Source: JAAHGY01 sp051439365 (GTDB taxonomy: Bacteria; Cyanobacteriota; Cyanobacteriia; CAKZMO01). Taken from it: a stretch of DNA of 29,532 nt. The DNA is taken from the NCBI GenBank assembly GCA_051439365.1, contig JBFRWC010000191.1:1-29532 (forward strand), written 5' to 3'. Shown piece after piece: positions 16,442 through 24,678 of the stretch. A program made the translations under genes and the position numbers. Each line of letters begins with the position of its first letter. Within the stretch, counting starts at the first letter, position 1. The notes under the pieces are model-generated. The model saw only the letters and a program-made list of their open reading frames with translations. It made no database searches and was not told the origin of the DNA.

Positions 16442-17275
16442 ATGATGAGAATGTCGATTGAGCTACCGCCCGGTGCTGCTGCGTATAGCGACAGAAATCC
16501 ACCCCCCCAAAATCACCAGCTTTTGGTGTACTTGGGGCTATTTCTCGGCACGATTATTACGATCGTGTGGGTGGCAGGGTGGGTTGCCAGCAGCTTGGTG
16601 TGGTGGATTCCGCCGGAGGTCGAGCAACAGCTAGGGCGGGTAATTGTGCCGACCTATGAGGAACTGGCGGAACCCTCGGTGGCTCAGAAGAGCTTGAATA
16701 CCCTGCTGAATCGACTGGAATCTCACCTCTCGGATGATCTCCATGCGGGGCGGGACTATCAGGTGTTGTATATCCCCGATGAGACGGTGAATGCGATCGC
16801 TATCCCCGGCGATCGCGTCATCATTTACCGAGGGTTACTGAAAGAAATGGGATCGGAAAATGAACTGATGATGGTGCTGGGTCATGAGTTGGGCCATTTT
16901 GCCAATCGGGATCATTTGCGCGGCATCAGTCGGCGGCTGGCAGTGCAGATTGCGTTGGCCACGGTGCTGGGGGATGCGGGGTCGATTGGGGCGATCGCCT
17001 CTTCCGCGACATCAATGGTGGCCAATGCTCAGTTTTCCCAGCAACAGGAATATCAGGCCGATGCAGTGGGCTTGGACCTGCTGCATCAGGAATACGGTCA
17101 GGTGGCCGGAGCAACAGACTTTTTCGCGGCTCTGGCCGAGAAGCAAGATCTAGATTTAGCGATTTTGGCGACTCATCCTGCATCAGCCAAACGAGTCCAA
17201 CGATTAGAGCAACTGATCCGGAAAAACGGTTATGAGGTGGGAGTGCGATCGCCTTTACCCCGCAACCTGAAGTAG
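16442..17275 (+). CDS. Membrane-anchored M48-family zinc metallopeptidase
   Basis: 277 aa from the ATG at 16442; ATGs at 16445 and 16451 are also in frame, and none has a strong ribosome-binding site. One membrane helix spans about residues 27-52, after a short Pro-rich N-terminus. The peptidase domain follows, with zinc motif 'HELGH' (148-152) and the third ligand in 'EYQAD' (Glu203, Asp207), the M48 pattern ExxAD. Later 'THPASAKRVQRLEQL' is the usual M48 C-terminal segment. M48 enzymes such as BepA, LoiP and Oma1 act in membrane or envelope protein quality control. The family length and motifs are complete, so it should be active. It follows three AIM24 genes on the same strand, 199 bases after the last. 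The active site could face the periplasm or the cytoplasm. Confidence 0.9.
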   Translation: MMRMSIELPPGAAAYSDRNPPPQNHQLLVYLGLFLGTIITIVWVAGWVASSLVWWIPPEVEQQLGRVIVPTYEELAEPSVAQKSLNTLLNRLESHLSDDLHAGRDYQVLYIPDETVNAIAIPGDRVIIYRGLLKEMGSENELMMVLGHELGHFANRDHLRGISRRLAVQIALATVLGDAGSIGAIASSATSMVANAQFSQQQEYQADAVGLDLLHQEYGQVAGATDFFAALAEKQDLDLAILATHPASAKRVQRLEQLIRKNGYEVGVRSPLPRNLK

Positions 17276-17350
17276 TCAGGTTCTGAAGTAGGAGAGCACG
17301 CGAGGATTGCCAGCATAGCCTCGTTGTTTGATCGCCTCATTCATCACAAC

Positions 17351-19159
17351 TCAGGTCAAGCCATAGAGCCAAATAATCAAAAAGGGCGTGATAATAGTCA
17401 GAATGAACGTGAGGGGAGCGCCGACCCGCGTGAAGTCCAAAAAGCGATAGCCACCGGGACCATATACCATCGTATTGGTTTGGTAGCCAATAGGAGTCAT
17501 GTAGCTATTGGAAGCGGCGAAAGTGACAGCAATCATAAAGGCATAGGGGTTCAACCCTAGGGTATCCGCGACTTCCACCGCAATCGGAATCATCAGCACT
17601 ACAGAGGCATTATTCGAGAGAATTTCTGTCAGTAGAGAAGTGGCCACGTAAAACAACAGTAAAATCCAGTAACCGGACAGGTTGCCCCCAATGGCCAATA
17701 AGTGATCTGATAGCCACAGAGTCGTCCCCGACTCCTTCATGGCAACACCAAGGGGAATCAATCCAGCCAGCAGAAAAATAATATCCCAGCGCACGGCCCC
17801 GTAGAGTTCCCCTGGTTTCAAACAGCCCGTGACCACCATCAGAATCACCCCCGTCAAGGCCGCGACCATGATCGGAAATAGCCCTACCGCTGCCGCAAGG
17901 ACCACTCCAGCAATAATGGCGATCGCTACCCCCGCCTTATCTTGCCGTAGGGTTTCCACATCCCGCTGTTCCAGCACCAGCAATTCTCGACTCGTCTGCA
18001 ACCCCACAATGCTCTCCCGTGGCCCTTGCACCAATAGCAAATCACCAAACTTGAGCGGCACTGTCCCTAGCCGTTCTCGCAGTAATTCTTGCCCCCGCCG
18101 AATCGCTAACACCGTGGCATTGTAGCGCTGCCGAAACCGCAGTCCCTTGAGGGTCGCCCCACTTAAACGAGAGTTGGAAAGAATCAATACCTCCGCAATC
18201 CCCTCCTCATCTGAGGATAATTCCGCCTCCATTTCCGCTTGCCCAAACTTGACATGGGGCACAATCTCTAATCTGCGCTCATCTCGAATGCGCAGCAAGT
18301 CTTCCTTGCTACCCCGCACCAACAAAATATCCCCCGCCAGCAATAACTTATTTCCCAAGGGCTGGGCAAAATGAGTCCCGCTGCGAATCAGTTCCAGCAC
18401 GTCCACATCAAACTTGCGCTGAATCCGGCTGGAGCGCAAGGTTTGCCCAATCAGGCTGGACCCCTTGGGAATGACCACTTCACTCACATAGTCATTCAAA
18501 CCGTAATCCTCGCCCAACAGTCCCGTTTGTCCCGTCCTTCCCGCAGGCAACAGATAGGGCGCGACAAAGGTAATGTAAGACATGCCAATTACAAAAACGA
18601 TGATCCCCAGCTTGGTGAACTGAAACAGGGTAAATTCGTCATAGCCTAGTTCCTTGGCAATACCACTGGCCAAAATATTAGTTGAGGTGCCTACCAGGGT
18701 CAGCAATCCCCCCAAAATGGTGGCGTAAGACATGGGAATCAGCAACTTCGAGGCGGATATATTCCGCTTTTTGCTCCACTCTTCCACAATGGGCAAAAAC
18801 ACGGCCACCACCGCTGTGTTATTGATAAAAGCGGTGATGGGGCCGACGATCATGCCCAAGACAAAGATTTGCCGAGAAGAACTGCGTCCGCCCCAGCGCA
18901 TCAGAAAATCCCGCACCAGTTGAATCACCCCCGTCCGCGAAATACCGGAACTAAGGATAAACATGGCCATGACGGTGATGGTGGCGGTGTTGCCAAAACC
19001 AGACACTCCCTGTTCCGGTGAGACTAAGCCCAAGATCATCAGGGCGATCGCAATCACAATAGCGGTCAAGTCAACAGGCAACCATTCGGCCACGAAGGCC
19101 ACAAGTCCGGCTCCAATCACAACCAGGGTTTGGAAAATGGGGTTCGTCAGTAAAGACAT
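17351..19159 (-). CDS. SLC13/DASS-family transporter with two RCK_C (TrkA_C) domains
   Basis: 602 aa from the ATG at 19159; a TTG four codons upstream (19171) is also possible. About five N-terminal membrane segments (residues 5-210) are followed by a soluble part with two tandem RCK_C domains (about 213-300 and 305-385; 'GNKLLLAGDILLVRGSKEDL', 'FGDLLLVQGPRESI'). More membrane segments follow (390-602). The transporter signatures are paired: 'FINNTAVVAVFLPIV' in the first half and 'ILSNNASVVLMIPIAV' followed by 'SNSYMTPIGYQTN' in the second. This layout matches sodium-coupled sulfate-type transporters of cyanobacteria and algae. The RCK_C domains probably sense a ligand and gate transport. 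The substrate (sulfate, a dicarboxylate or another anion) cannot be fixed from sequence alone. It is convergent to the M48 peptidase gene. Confidence 0.9.
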   Translation of the reverse strand: MSLLTNPIFQTLVVIGAGLVAFVAEWLPVDLTAIVIAIALMILGLVSPEQGVSGFGNTATITVMAMFILSSGISRTGVIQLVRDFLMRWGGRSSSRQIFVLGMIVGPITAFINNTAVVAVFLPIVEEWSKKRNISASKLLIPMSYATILGGLLTLVGTSTNILASGIAKELGYDEFTLFQFTKLGIIVFVIGMSYITFVAPYLLPAGRTGQTGLLGEDYGLNDYVSEVVIPKGSSLIGQTLRSSRIQRKFDVDVLELIRSGTHFAQPLGNKLLLAGDILLVRGSKEDLLRIRDERRLEIVPHVKFGQAEMEAELSSDEEGIAEVLILSNSRLSGATLKGLRFRQRYNATVLAIRRGQELLRERLGTVPLKFGDLLLVQGPRESIVGLQTSRELLVLEQRDVETLRQDKAGVAIAIIAGVVLAAAVGLFPIMVAALTGVILMVVTGCLKPGELYGAVRWDIIFLLAGLIPLGVAMKESGTTLWLSDHLLAIGGNLSGYWILLLFYVATSLLTEILSNNASVVLMIPIAVEVADTLGLNPYAFMIAVTFAASNSYMTPIGYQTNTMVYGPGGYRFLDFTRVGAPLTFILTIITPFLIIWLYGLT

Positions 19160-19601
19160 AGATATCGGCAATCAAGATGGTGACAATCAAGATGATGAGA
19201 ATGAGAACGAGACTAAGCAACATTCCTACGCATCACATCATCATATCCAATATCAAATACGGTCAAGCGCTATTCAAGCTACTGGGAGACATATCTCTGC
19301 TCCGAACTGTAGATCACAATCCCTACATTTGGACTGAAGACATCATCGGCAAAATCATCCTGAAATCATTCGCAATCCTGTTTTAGTTCATTGTTTTTGA
19401 ATCAATAGTTAGGATTTTGCAGGGCGATCGCTGATGGGCACCGCCCATGCTATCACGCTGCCATCACTCCCATTTCTGTCATTCCCCCATTGAAACAGGA
19501 AGAAGATGCTCAAGGTGTCTCTCAAACTAAAAACGGGTGTGTCCCAGAATAAGGAGCAATCACAATCTATATCTGTCCAAATCTGAAGAAAAGAACGATC
19601 T
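19160..19601. other. Non-coding gap between divergent transporter and CAP-Hint genes
   Basis: About 440 bases holding the promoters of two divergent genes. Near the transporter start is a two-unit 15-bp repeat (CAATCAAGATGGTGA, 19169-19183 and 19184-19198). A HIP1 octamer lies near 19423. No gene with coding character, RNA gene or clear promoter was recognised. Confidence 0.5.
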
Positions 19602-21044
19602 ATGGCAACACCCAGTAATGAAAACCAGTTGATGCTTGAGCTAATCAACCAGGCACGGGCGAATCCCCAAGCAGAGGCCGATCGCCTCTTGGACGGTGAT
19701 CTCAATCAAGGCTTGACAGATCCAGCAGATATAATTTCCCCTGACCCCAAACAACCCTTGGTTTGGAATGAGCTGTTGGCTAATGCCGCCATTGGCCATA
19801 CCCAGGACATGTTTACTGGTAATTTCTTTGCCCATACTAACCCTTCTACAAACAGTACGATTGGCTCTCGTGCCACGGCGGCTGGATACTCTTGGAGAAC
19901 GGTCGGTGAAAACTTAGCGGCGACAGGTGATTTCACCCTTCAAAATTTAGAAACTGAAACCATTGCCCATCACGATGGACTATTTATCAGCCCAAGCCAT
20001 CGCACCAATATTCTAGGAGAAGGTTTTCGGGAAGTTGGTCTAGTCACCCAATTGGGCGAAAATTATCAGGGATCTTTTAGTAAGCAAGTGCCCCATGCGG
20101 CCCTTACCACCCAGGTGTATGGCGATCAGTTTCATTCCAACCCGTTCCTGACTGGAGTCGTTTTTACATATTCCAACGTCAGTGTTGTTTTATATAACAA
20201 AGGAGAAGGGGTGGGGAACGTTACGATTAATGTGTTCAACGACTCCGATGGCAGTTTAGCAGGAAGCACCACGACCTATAGTTCTGGAGGCTATCAGATT
20301 GCACTAGCGGCTGGCACCTACGATATTGCTGTGACTGCCGATTTTAACCAAGACGGGACGCTTACTGCCGATGAAACCAAGTCAGTCCAAGATGTGATCT
20401 TGGCGACGGATAACGTCAAGGTAGACTTTGAGTGCTTCTTGGCAGGGACTCAAATTTTGACTGATTCCGGAGAGAAGCCGGTAGAAACATTGCAAATTGG
20501 GGATATTGTGCAAACGGCTGATGGTGAGCCGGTCGCTATCAAGTGGATTGGGCGGCAAACTTGGAAGCCCGGTTGTGGGTGCCATCCGCTACGGACCTAT
20601 CCAGTTCAGATTAAGGCGGGAGCCTTGGGGAACAATCTCCCACGTCGGGATCTCTTTGTCTCGCCGGACCACGCGATGTTGGTGGAAGGATTATTGATTA
20701 ACGCGGGAGCGCTGGTCAACGGGGTGTCCATTCTTCAAACTCACCCCACAGAAACGTTCACTTATTATCATGTGGAGCTAGACACCCATCGGTTGCTAGT
20801 GGCGGAGGGGGCGGCGGCGGAAAGCTATTTGCCGCAAAAGGAGAATCGCCATGCTTACGACAATGGGGCTGAATACGAGCAACTGTATCCCCATGCCAAC
20901 ACTCTGTTGGCTTACTGGCCGATGCGCTATCCCCGTGTTAGCAGCAAGCGGCAACTGCCTCGGTTTGTGCAAAAGCAGTTGATGGCGATCGCCCGTCCTC
21001 TCACGGCTGACTCGACCTTGGAACCGATCGCCCTGACTGTTTAA
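19602..21044 (+). CDS. CAP (SCP-like) domain protein fused to a Hint domain
   Basis: 480 aa. Residues 8-172 are a CAP/SCP domain with its site residues: His66 in 'GHTQDM', 'FFAHTNP' (His78), 'VGENLA' (Glu103) and 'SPSHRTNIL' (His133). About 180-265 is a beta-rich stretch ending in an EF-hand-like loop 'DFNQDGTLTADE' (248-259). From Cys278 ('ECFLAGTQI') to about 412 is a Hedgehog/intein-type Hint domain (Hint_2, PF13403): 'PVETLQIGDIV', 'IKWIGRQ', 'SPDHAML' (His357), 'YYHVELDTHRLLVAEGAAAESYL'. A roughly 65-residue tail follows. Hint domains self-cleave through the leading Cys, so the CAP module may be released or attached after processing. There is no N-terminal signal peptide, so export may be by a type I or other route. 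It stands alone. The domains are clear, the biological role unknown. Confidence 0.9.
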   Translation: MATPSNENQLMLELINQARANPQAEADRLLDGDLNQGLTDPADIISPDPKQPLVWNELLANAAIGHTQDMFTGNFFAHTNPSTNSTIGSRATAAGYSWRTVGENLAATGDFTLQNLETETIAHHDGLFISPSHRTNILGEGFREVGLVTQLGENYQGSFSKQVPHAALTTQVYGDQFHSNPFLTGVVFTYSNVSVVLYNKGEGVGNVTINVFNDSDGSLAGSTTTYSSGGYQIALAAGTYDIAVTADFNQDGTLTADETKSVQDVILATDNVKVDFECFLAGTQILTDSGEKPVETLQIGDIVQTADGEPVAIKWIGRQTWKPGCGCHPLRTYPVQIKAGALGNNLPRRDLFVSPDHAMLVEGLLINAGALVNGVSILQTHPTETFTYYHVELDTHRLLVAEGAAAESYLPQKENRHAYDNGAEYEQLYPHANTLLAYWPMRYPRVSSKRQLPRFVQKQLMAIARPLTADSTLEPIALTV

Positions 21045-21102
21045 TCCTGATGTGAATTGATGTGCTCCCCCGTTCCCTCCTCTAGCTGATTCCTGACAAC
21101 TC

Positions 21103-21137
21103 CGAAAGGCAGCACCGCAAAACGTGTTGCCTTTTCG
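21103..21137 (+). terminator. Hairpin after the CAP-Hint gene
   Basis: CGAAAGGCAGCAC (21103-21115) pairs with GTGTTGCCTTTTCG (21124-21137), with one bulged base and one G-T pair, across an 8-base loop. It begins 58 bases after the stop, between convergent genes, and is a likely terminator although no long T-run follows. Confidence 0.5.
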
Positions 21138-21190
21138 CTGGTTTGGGGTTTGGCGATCGCCAGAGAGACCGACGCATACGAAATTATTGA

Positions 21191-21215
21191 CCCCGGTTTC
21201 TTCAAGAAACTGGGG
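21191..21215. repeat. GTTTCTT/AAGAAAC dyad between convergent genes
   Basis: CCCCGGTTTCTT (21191-21202) and AAGAAACTGGGG (21204-21215) are nearly perfect complements around one central base. AGAAACC/GGTTTCT palindromes of this kind are widespread spacer repeats in cyanobacteria. It may help end transcription of the flavoprotein gene, whose stop lies 21 bases away. Confidence 0.5.
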
Positions 21216-21235
21216 TTCTAACCTTAGCTTATGCC

Positions 21236-22783
21236 CTAGCTCAACTGCGTCAAAAAGCTAAGGAATTTCTTACTCGTGGGAGTTAACAAGCCTCGTCGAT
21301 ACAAATCTGCTGATTTCTTAATCGCTTCCGCTTGGGTCGGATAGGGATGAATCACGCTGGCCATCTTGCTCAACCCAATTTTATGGACGATCGCTGTAGT
21401 GATTTCGCTAATCATCTCTCCGGCATGACTAGCAACGATGGTGGCTCCCAAAATTTCATCTGAGCCTTTCTTGTGGAGGATTTTGACAAAACCCTCTTCT
21501 TCTCCTTCAGCGATCGCCCGATCCACGTCTTCAAATGCAATCTTGATCACATTCGTATCCAACCCTTGGGCTTGGGCATCCTGCTCATATAGGCCCACAT
21601 GGGCAATTTCCGGGTCTGTGTATGTCACCCACGGCATCACCAAATCACTCAGTTTGTAGCGACCTAAGCCAAAGGGAGAAAATAATGTATTCTTCAGCAC
21701 AATTCGAGCCGCTGCGTCCGCTGCGTGGGTGAACTTCCAATTCATGCAAATGTCCCCTGCCGCGTAGATTTTCGGGTTCGAGGTCTGAAGATAGTCGTTG
21801 ACTTTAACCCCCTTGCGCGGATCATAGTCCACTCCGACAGTTTCCAATCCCAATCCTTCCACATTGGGCGCACGTCCAGCACCCACCAGGATTTCATCCA
21901 CCACCACGGATTGCTTTTGGTTCCCACTACTGAAATGGAGGACTTTACCCTCGGCAGTTTTCTCCACCCGATGCAGCTTGGCGTTCACCACTAGTTGGAT
22001 ACCTTCTTTGATAAAGGACTGCTGGACAATTTCGGCAGCATCGGCATCTTCGCGAATCAGGACATGGGGCGATCGCTCAAACAAGACCACTTCCGATCCC
22101 AATCGCCGGAATGACTGAGCCAGTTCACAGCCAATCGGTCCCGCCCCAATCACCGCCAACCGTCGCGGCTGCTCCGTCAAGTTAAACACGGTCTCATTGG
22201 TTAAATATCCTGCTTCCTCAATCCCCTCAATCTTAGGCCGCACCGCCCGTGCCCCCGTCGTAATCACCGCTTTCTTGAACCGCAGAGTTTGACCATTTAC
22301 CTCAATCGTATCGGGGCCAGTAAACTTACCGCCCCCCAAATACATATCCACGCCGTACTTCTTTGCACCGAGGGCCGAATCCACCGGACTAATTTGGGCA
22401 CGGACCCGCCGCATTCGCTGCATCACCGTGGCAAAATCCACCTCCACCGAACCATTCACCTTGATCCCATAGGCACTGGCCTTATGGATATCTGCCACCG
22501 CACGGGAAGAGCGAATCACCGCCTTGGAGGGCACACACCCCACGTTGAGACAATCGCCTCCAATCAAATGTCGCTCAATCAGGGCCACATTTAAGCCCAC
22601 ATCCAATCCTGCGGCCCCTTTAGCCGTCACTAATCCAGCCGTGCCCCCACCAATGACCACCAGGTCATAACAATCTTTGGGTTTGGGATTTTCCCAATCA
22701 AGGGGATGGACATGTCCCACAAGGGTTTTGTTGTACTCATCCATTGGGGACAGGTTGAGATCGTGAAAGGTTGTTTGGGTCAT
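21236..22783 (-). CDS. Mercuric-reductase-like FAD-dependent pyridine nucleotide-disulfide oxidoreductase
   Basis: 515 aa. An N-terminal extension of about 38 residues precedes the FAD-binding 'VVIGGGTAGL' (from 42). The redox-active pair is Cys78/Cys83 in 'GGDCLNVGCVPSK'. The NAD(P) site is 'AVIGAGPIGCELAQ', the second FAD motif 'IYAAGD', and the dimer-interface 'HPYPTQAEA' lies near the C-terminus. The fold is that of dihydrolipoamide dehydrogenase and mercuric reductase. The C-terminal vicinal cysteines and the N-terminal metal-binding domain of true MerA are missing, so mercury reduction is doubtful; the substrate is unknown. It lies downstream of a TVP38/TMEM64 gene on the same strand. 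In other bacteria these two families are found side by side or even fused, so the pair likely acts together. Confidence 0.92.
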   Translation of the reverse strand: MTQTTFHDLNLSPMDEYNKTLVGHVHPLDWENPKPKDCYDLVVIGGGTAGLVTAKGAAGLDVGLNVALIERHLIGGDCLNVGCVPSKAVIRSSRAVADIHKASAYGIKVNGSVEVDFATVMQRMRRVRAQISPVDSALGAKKYGVDMYLGGGKFTGPDTIEVNGQTLRFKKAVITTGARAVRPKIEGIEEAGYLTNETVFNLTEQPRRLAVIGAGPIGCELAQSFRRLGSEVVLFERSPHVLIREDADAAEIVQQSFIKEGIQLVVNAKLHRVEKTAEGKVLHFSSGNQKQSVVVDEILVGAGRAPNVEGLGLETVGVDYDPRKGVKVNDYLQTSNPKIYAAGDICMNWKFTHAADAAARIVLKNTLFSPFGLGRYKLSDLVMPWVTYTDPEIAHVGLYEQDAQAQGLDTNVIKIAFEDVDRAIAEGEEEGFVKILHKKGSDEILGATIVASHAGEMISEITTAIVHKIGLSKMASVIHPYPTQAEAIKKSADLYRRGLLTPTSKKFLSFLTQLS

Positions 22784-22796
22784 AGTTTTGTGAAGG

Positions 22797-22890
22797 TAGT
22801 GGGTCAGTGGGTCGTGGGTCGTGGGTAGTGAGTAGTGGGTCGTGGGTCAGTGGGTCAGTGGGTCGTGGGTCGTGGGTCGTGGGTCGTGAG
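22797..22890. repeat. Heptanucleotide tandem repeat (GTGGGTC type)
   Basis: About 94 bases of imperfect GTGGGTC / GTGGGTA / GTGAGTA heptamers, starting 14 bases upstream of the flavoprotein start codon. It resembles the STRR heptamer repeats of filamentous cyanobacteria. It lies in the spacer of a two-gene cluster, where length variation could affect expression of the downstream gene. Confidence 0.85.
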
Positions 22891-22894
22891 TGCT

Positions 22895-22987
22895 GGTTCC
22901 CAGTCTCTGGCTGGGAACCCTTCTGGGAGCCTCTGGCTCCGGGGTGAGACAAAGCCTCTAGGCGCATTTCCAGCGACACACTGGAAA
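22895..22987. repeat. Cluster of three short palindromes
   Basis: Three hairpins follow one another: GGTTCCCAG / CTGGGAACC (22895-22903 and 22911-22919, 7-base loop), GGAGCC / GGCTCC (22926-22931 and 22935-22940) and TTTCCAG / CTGGAAA (22967-22973 and 22981-22987, 7-base loop). Such composite palindromic repeats occur in cyanobacterial spacers. They sit 19 bases from the stop of the TVP38 gene and may weaken read-through into the flavoprotein gene. Confidence 0.8.
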
Positions 22988-23005
22988 TCAGGGGCAACTA
23001 GGAGT

Positions 23006-23782
23006 CTACATCTCCGCTGGAGCATCTTGTGTGCTGGGTTCCTCAGCGGCTAATTTCTCATTCAACGCCCTCTTGGCAATGCCTGTGATGACGTATGTGA
23101 CGACAAAGGTGGCAATCAAACCGATCGCAAATAAGGCATATTCCGCTGCACTCTTCCCTTCGCCCCCAGCAAAAACTTTGGCAAGGCTACCAGCCGTAGC
23201 CCCCAGATACGTGTAGAGGAAGGTTCCAGGAATCATCCCCACAAATCCCAAGACATAATCCCGTAAGGACACACTGGTAATCCCAAAGGCATAATTGAGC
23301 AAGACAAACGGAAACACTGGAGAAAGACGGGTAAGAGACACAATTTTGAACCCTTCATCTCCCACCGCTTGGTCAATGGCAGAGAAGGTCTTGTTCCCTT
23401 CAATTTTCTGGGAGACCCAGTCCCGTGCCAAATACCGTCCCACTAAAAATGCAGCGGTTGCCCCTAAGGACGCTCCAATGAACGCGCATAAGCTTCCGGT
23501 CCCGATGCCAAATAAGGCTCCGGCTCCAAGAGTCAGTAATCCGCCTGAGATGAAAGCAACTGTAGCAATCACATACACGCCAATCAGCACAATTGGTCCC
23601 CACGGTCCCAAGTCTTGAATTTGGAGTAATATTCTTTGGATGAATCCAGGATTACTGGTTGCTTCCTGGGCTAAAGCTGGGGCTGAAGTGAGGAAAAAGC
23701 CGAGACAAACCAGCGCTAGAATCTTAAGACTGCGACGAGAGAGTTGTGGCCTTAAATTGAAGGAAGACTGTTTAGAAACCAT
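23006..23782 (-). CDS. TVP38/TMEM64 (VTT-domain) family membrane protein
   Basis: 258 aa. The basic N-terminus and hydrophobic stretch (20-38), ending 'APALAQ', look like a signal peptide, which is unusual for this family. A VTT domain follows with helices at about 60-80, 82-117 and 145-165, and the family segment 'LTRLSPVFPFVLLNYAFG' (150-167). The 'YVLGFVGMIPGTFLYTYLG' helix covers 176-194, and a last helix 215-235. VTT/DedA-related proteins are implicated in membrane lipid and proton-related homeostasis, and several act as lipid scramblases or flippases. The substrate here is unknown. It is the upstream gene of the pair with the mercuric-reductase-like flavoprotein, separated by 222 bases of repeats. 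Confidence 0.9.
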   Translation of the reverse strand: MVSKQSSFNLRPQLSRRSLKILALVCLGFFLTSAPALAQEATSNPGFIQRILLQIQDLGPWGPIVLIGVYVIATVAFISGGLLTLGAGALFGIGTGSLCAFIGASLGATAAFLVGRYLARDWVSQKIEGNKTFSAIDQAVGDEGFKIVSLTRLSPVFPFVLLNYAFGITSVSLRDYVLGFVGMIPGTFLYTYLGATAGSLAKVFAGGEGKSAAEYALFAIGLIATFVVTYVITGIAKRALNEKLAAEEPSTQDAPAEM

Positions 23783-24093
23783 TGGTGTAATCGTTCGGGG
23801 TGACTAATTGACTATCAGAACTAGAAATCATTCAAACGTAACCGTATCCCAGTGGAAACATTAACCACAGCGGAACTGCCCGTGAGGAATTGCCTTTGAG
23901 GAATCGCCTTTGAGGAATCGCCTGATCATGTCCCATTGGTCTAGATGGTAAAAGCCAACCTCAGATGCAACATGAGCCGGACCTGAGAGACAGATGATGG
24001 ATCTGGACAATCCTCAAGACTGATACTACATCCTTGTACGCAGGCATTTTCTGCCAAAGTTTAGCCCATATCCATCAAAAATCACTACCACCC
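23783..24093. other. Non-coding gap with a triple 14-bp repeat
   Basis: Divergent promoter region. It contains three head-to-tail 14-base units, TTTGAGGAATCGCC or a near variant, at 23881-23894, 23895-23908 and 23909-23922. No Shine-Dalgarno sequence precedes the gene at 24094. No gene, RNA gene or clear promoter was recognised. Confidence 0.6.
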
Positions 24094-24678
24094 ATGAATA
24101 CTCCATCCCACAGTATTATCAATCTCTGGATTCTTGGTCTGGGAAAGCCTCCAGCCGTCCAAGCAGCCGTGCTGATCGGGTCCATTTTGCCCGATGCACC
24201 CATGTTTCTCTTCTATGTAGTCGAAAAGTTCATTTACCGAACGCCAGGGGCACAAATTTGGCAAGAGCAGTACTTTTTGACGGGCTGGCAGAACTTCTTT
24301 GACGTGTTTAATTCCCTACCCTTGATTGCTCTGGGGTTTGCATGGATGGCCTGGAAACAGTCTCCCGTCGGGATGGCCTTTTTCGCCAGCATGGCTCTCC
24401 ATGTGTTTGGGGATTTGCCACTCCATCATGATGATGGCCACCACCACTTTTTTCCTTTGTCCAATTGGCGATTTGATAGCCCGGTCTCCTATTGGGACCC
24501 GAATCACTATGGGCTGATTGTGGCTCCTATTGAGATCCTCGTAACTCTGGTTGGCTGTATCATTCTATTTCCCACCTACCACTCGTGGCTGGGGAAGGGC
24601 GCGATCGCCACTGTCGGCCTTCTTTACACAGGATTGATCACCTATGTCGTCTCTACATGGGTCAAATGGTCGAATTGA
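24094..24678 (+). CDS. Putative membrane protein, YdjM/DUF457-like
   Basis: 194 aa from the ATG at 24094; a TTG 20 codons upstream (24034) is in frame, but its extra residues look non-coding. Four to five hydrophobic segments are seen (about 22-42, 70-88, 92-108, 142-160, 166-186). Polar signatures between them are 'SHSIINLW' at the start, 'GSILPDAP' (30-37), 'HVFGDLPLHHDDGHHHFFP' (103-121) and 'WDPNHYG'. The His/Asp-rich motifs resemble membrane-embedded metal-dependent hydrolases of the YdjM/DUF457 type, in which His and Asp bind metal. The match is by motif style only, so the family call is tentative. No Shine-Dalgarno site is visible, which is common in cyanobacteria. It stands between two divergent or independent genes. 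Confidence 0.75.
   Translation: MNTPSHSIINLWILGLGKPPAVQAAVLIGSILPDAPMFLFYVVEKFIYRTPGAQIWQEQYFLTGWQNFFDVFNSLPLIALGFAWMAWKQSPVGMAFFASMALHVFGDLPLHHDDGHHHFFPLSNWRFDSPVSYWDPNHYGLIVAPIEILVTLVGCIILFPTYHSWLGKGAIATVGLLYTGLITYVVSTWVKWSN

Noticed and set aside
19602..21044. Polymorphic toxin with immunity gene
   Set aside because: No toxin domain after the Hint region and no small immunity-type gene next to it.
21236..22783. True mercuric reductase (merA)
   Set aside because: The C-terminal cysteine pair and the heavy-metal-binding domain are missing and there are no other mer genes; only the general family is supported.
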